Source: Spirochaetaceae bacterium (GTDB lineage Bacteria > Spirochaetota > Spirochaetia > DSM-27196 > SKKC01). Taken from it: a DNA stretch of 15,106 bases. The translations under genes and the position numbers were made by a program. The stretch is taken from positions 1 to 15,106 of the forward strand of contig PWGF01000319.1 in assembly GCA_003554375.1 (NCBI GenBank), in the 5' to 3' direction. The notes below the pieces were generated by a model that had not been told where the DNA came from, ran no database searches, and worked only from the letters and a program-made list of their open reading frames with translations. This document shows, one piece after another, positions 15,106-15,106 of this stretch; the first letter of the stretch is position 1; each line of letters begins with the position of its first letter.

Positions 15106-15106
15106 C

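Overview
The window suggests a free-living spirochaete (Spirochaetaceae-like) with a fairly high G+C genome, roughly 57-60% by eye. This rests on inference. The clues are a FliS plus FlgN-like flagellar chaperone pair embedded with polA and coaE, a fused dehydroquinase-shikimate dehydrogenase, a PIN-PhoH ATPase, and a CoaE with an unusual P-loop. No sequence search could be run. Every intact protein gene is on the minus strand, so transcription runs right to left. Both window edges cut into the genome: the SPOR gene runs off the left edge, and the right edge holds only the leader of the EAL gene.

Right block, in transcription order: an EAL-domain c-di-GMP phosphodiesterase with a degenerate GGDEF half (14994-13393); then, 11 bases on, a bifunctional AroD-AroE shikimate pathway enzyme (13381-11855); a 151-base gap; a PIN-PhoH ATPase (11703-10402); and a membrane-anchored LytR-CpsA-Psr (LCP) glycopolymer transferase (10347-8224). 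The LCP protein has an unusual repeat-built N-terminal ectodomain.

Middle gap, 7871-8223: the only stretch over 300 bases without an intact gene. It contains a plus-strand promoter-like sequence, a strong ribosome binding site, and the first ~36 codons of a D-2-hydroxyacid (glycerate) dehydrogenase-type gene, whose body is missing. It looks like the stump left by a deletion or rearrangement.

Left block, in transcription order: a secreted beta-propeller protein ending in a degenerate NodB (polysaccharide deacetylase) domain (7870-5504); fliS (5478-5038); a FlgN-like coiled-coil protein (5051-4521, overlapping fliS); polA with all three activities apparently intact (4465-1547); coaE (1550-744, overlapping polA by 4 bases from a TTG start); and a membrane-anchored SPOR protein with a long Pro/Glu/Asp/Arg stalk (727 to the left edge). 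The tight spacing and overlaps suggest one operon. It mixes envelope functions (deacetylase-like protein, SPOR), flagellar export and housekeeping functions (DNA repair, CoA synthesis).

No tRNA, rRNA, CRISPR, insertion sequence or phage gene was seen. The points most worth checking are the hydroxyacid dehydrogenase stump, the triplicated ectodomain of the LCP protein, and the propeller-NodB protein that has lost most of its metal ligands.
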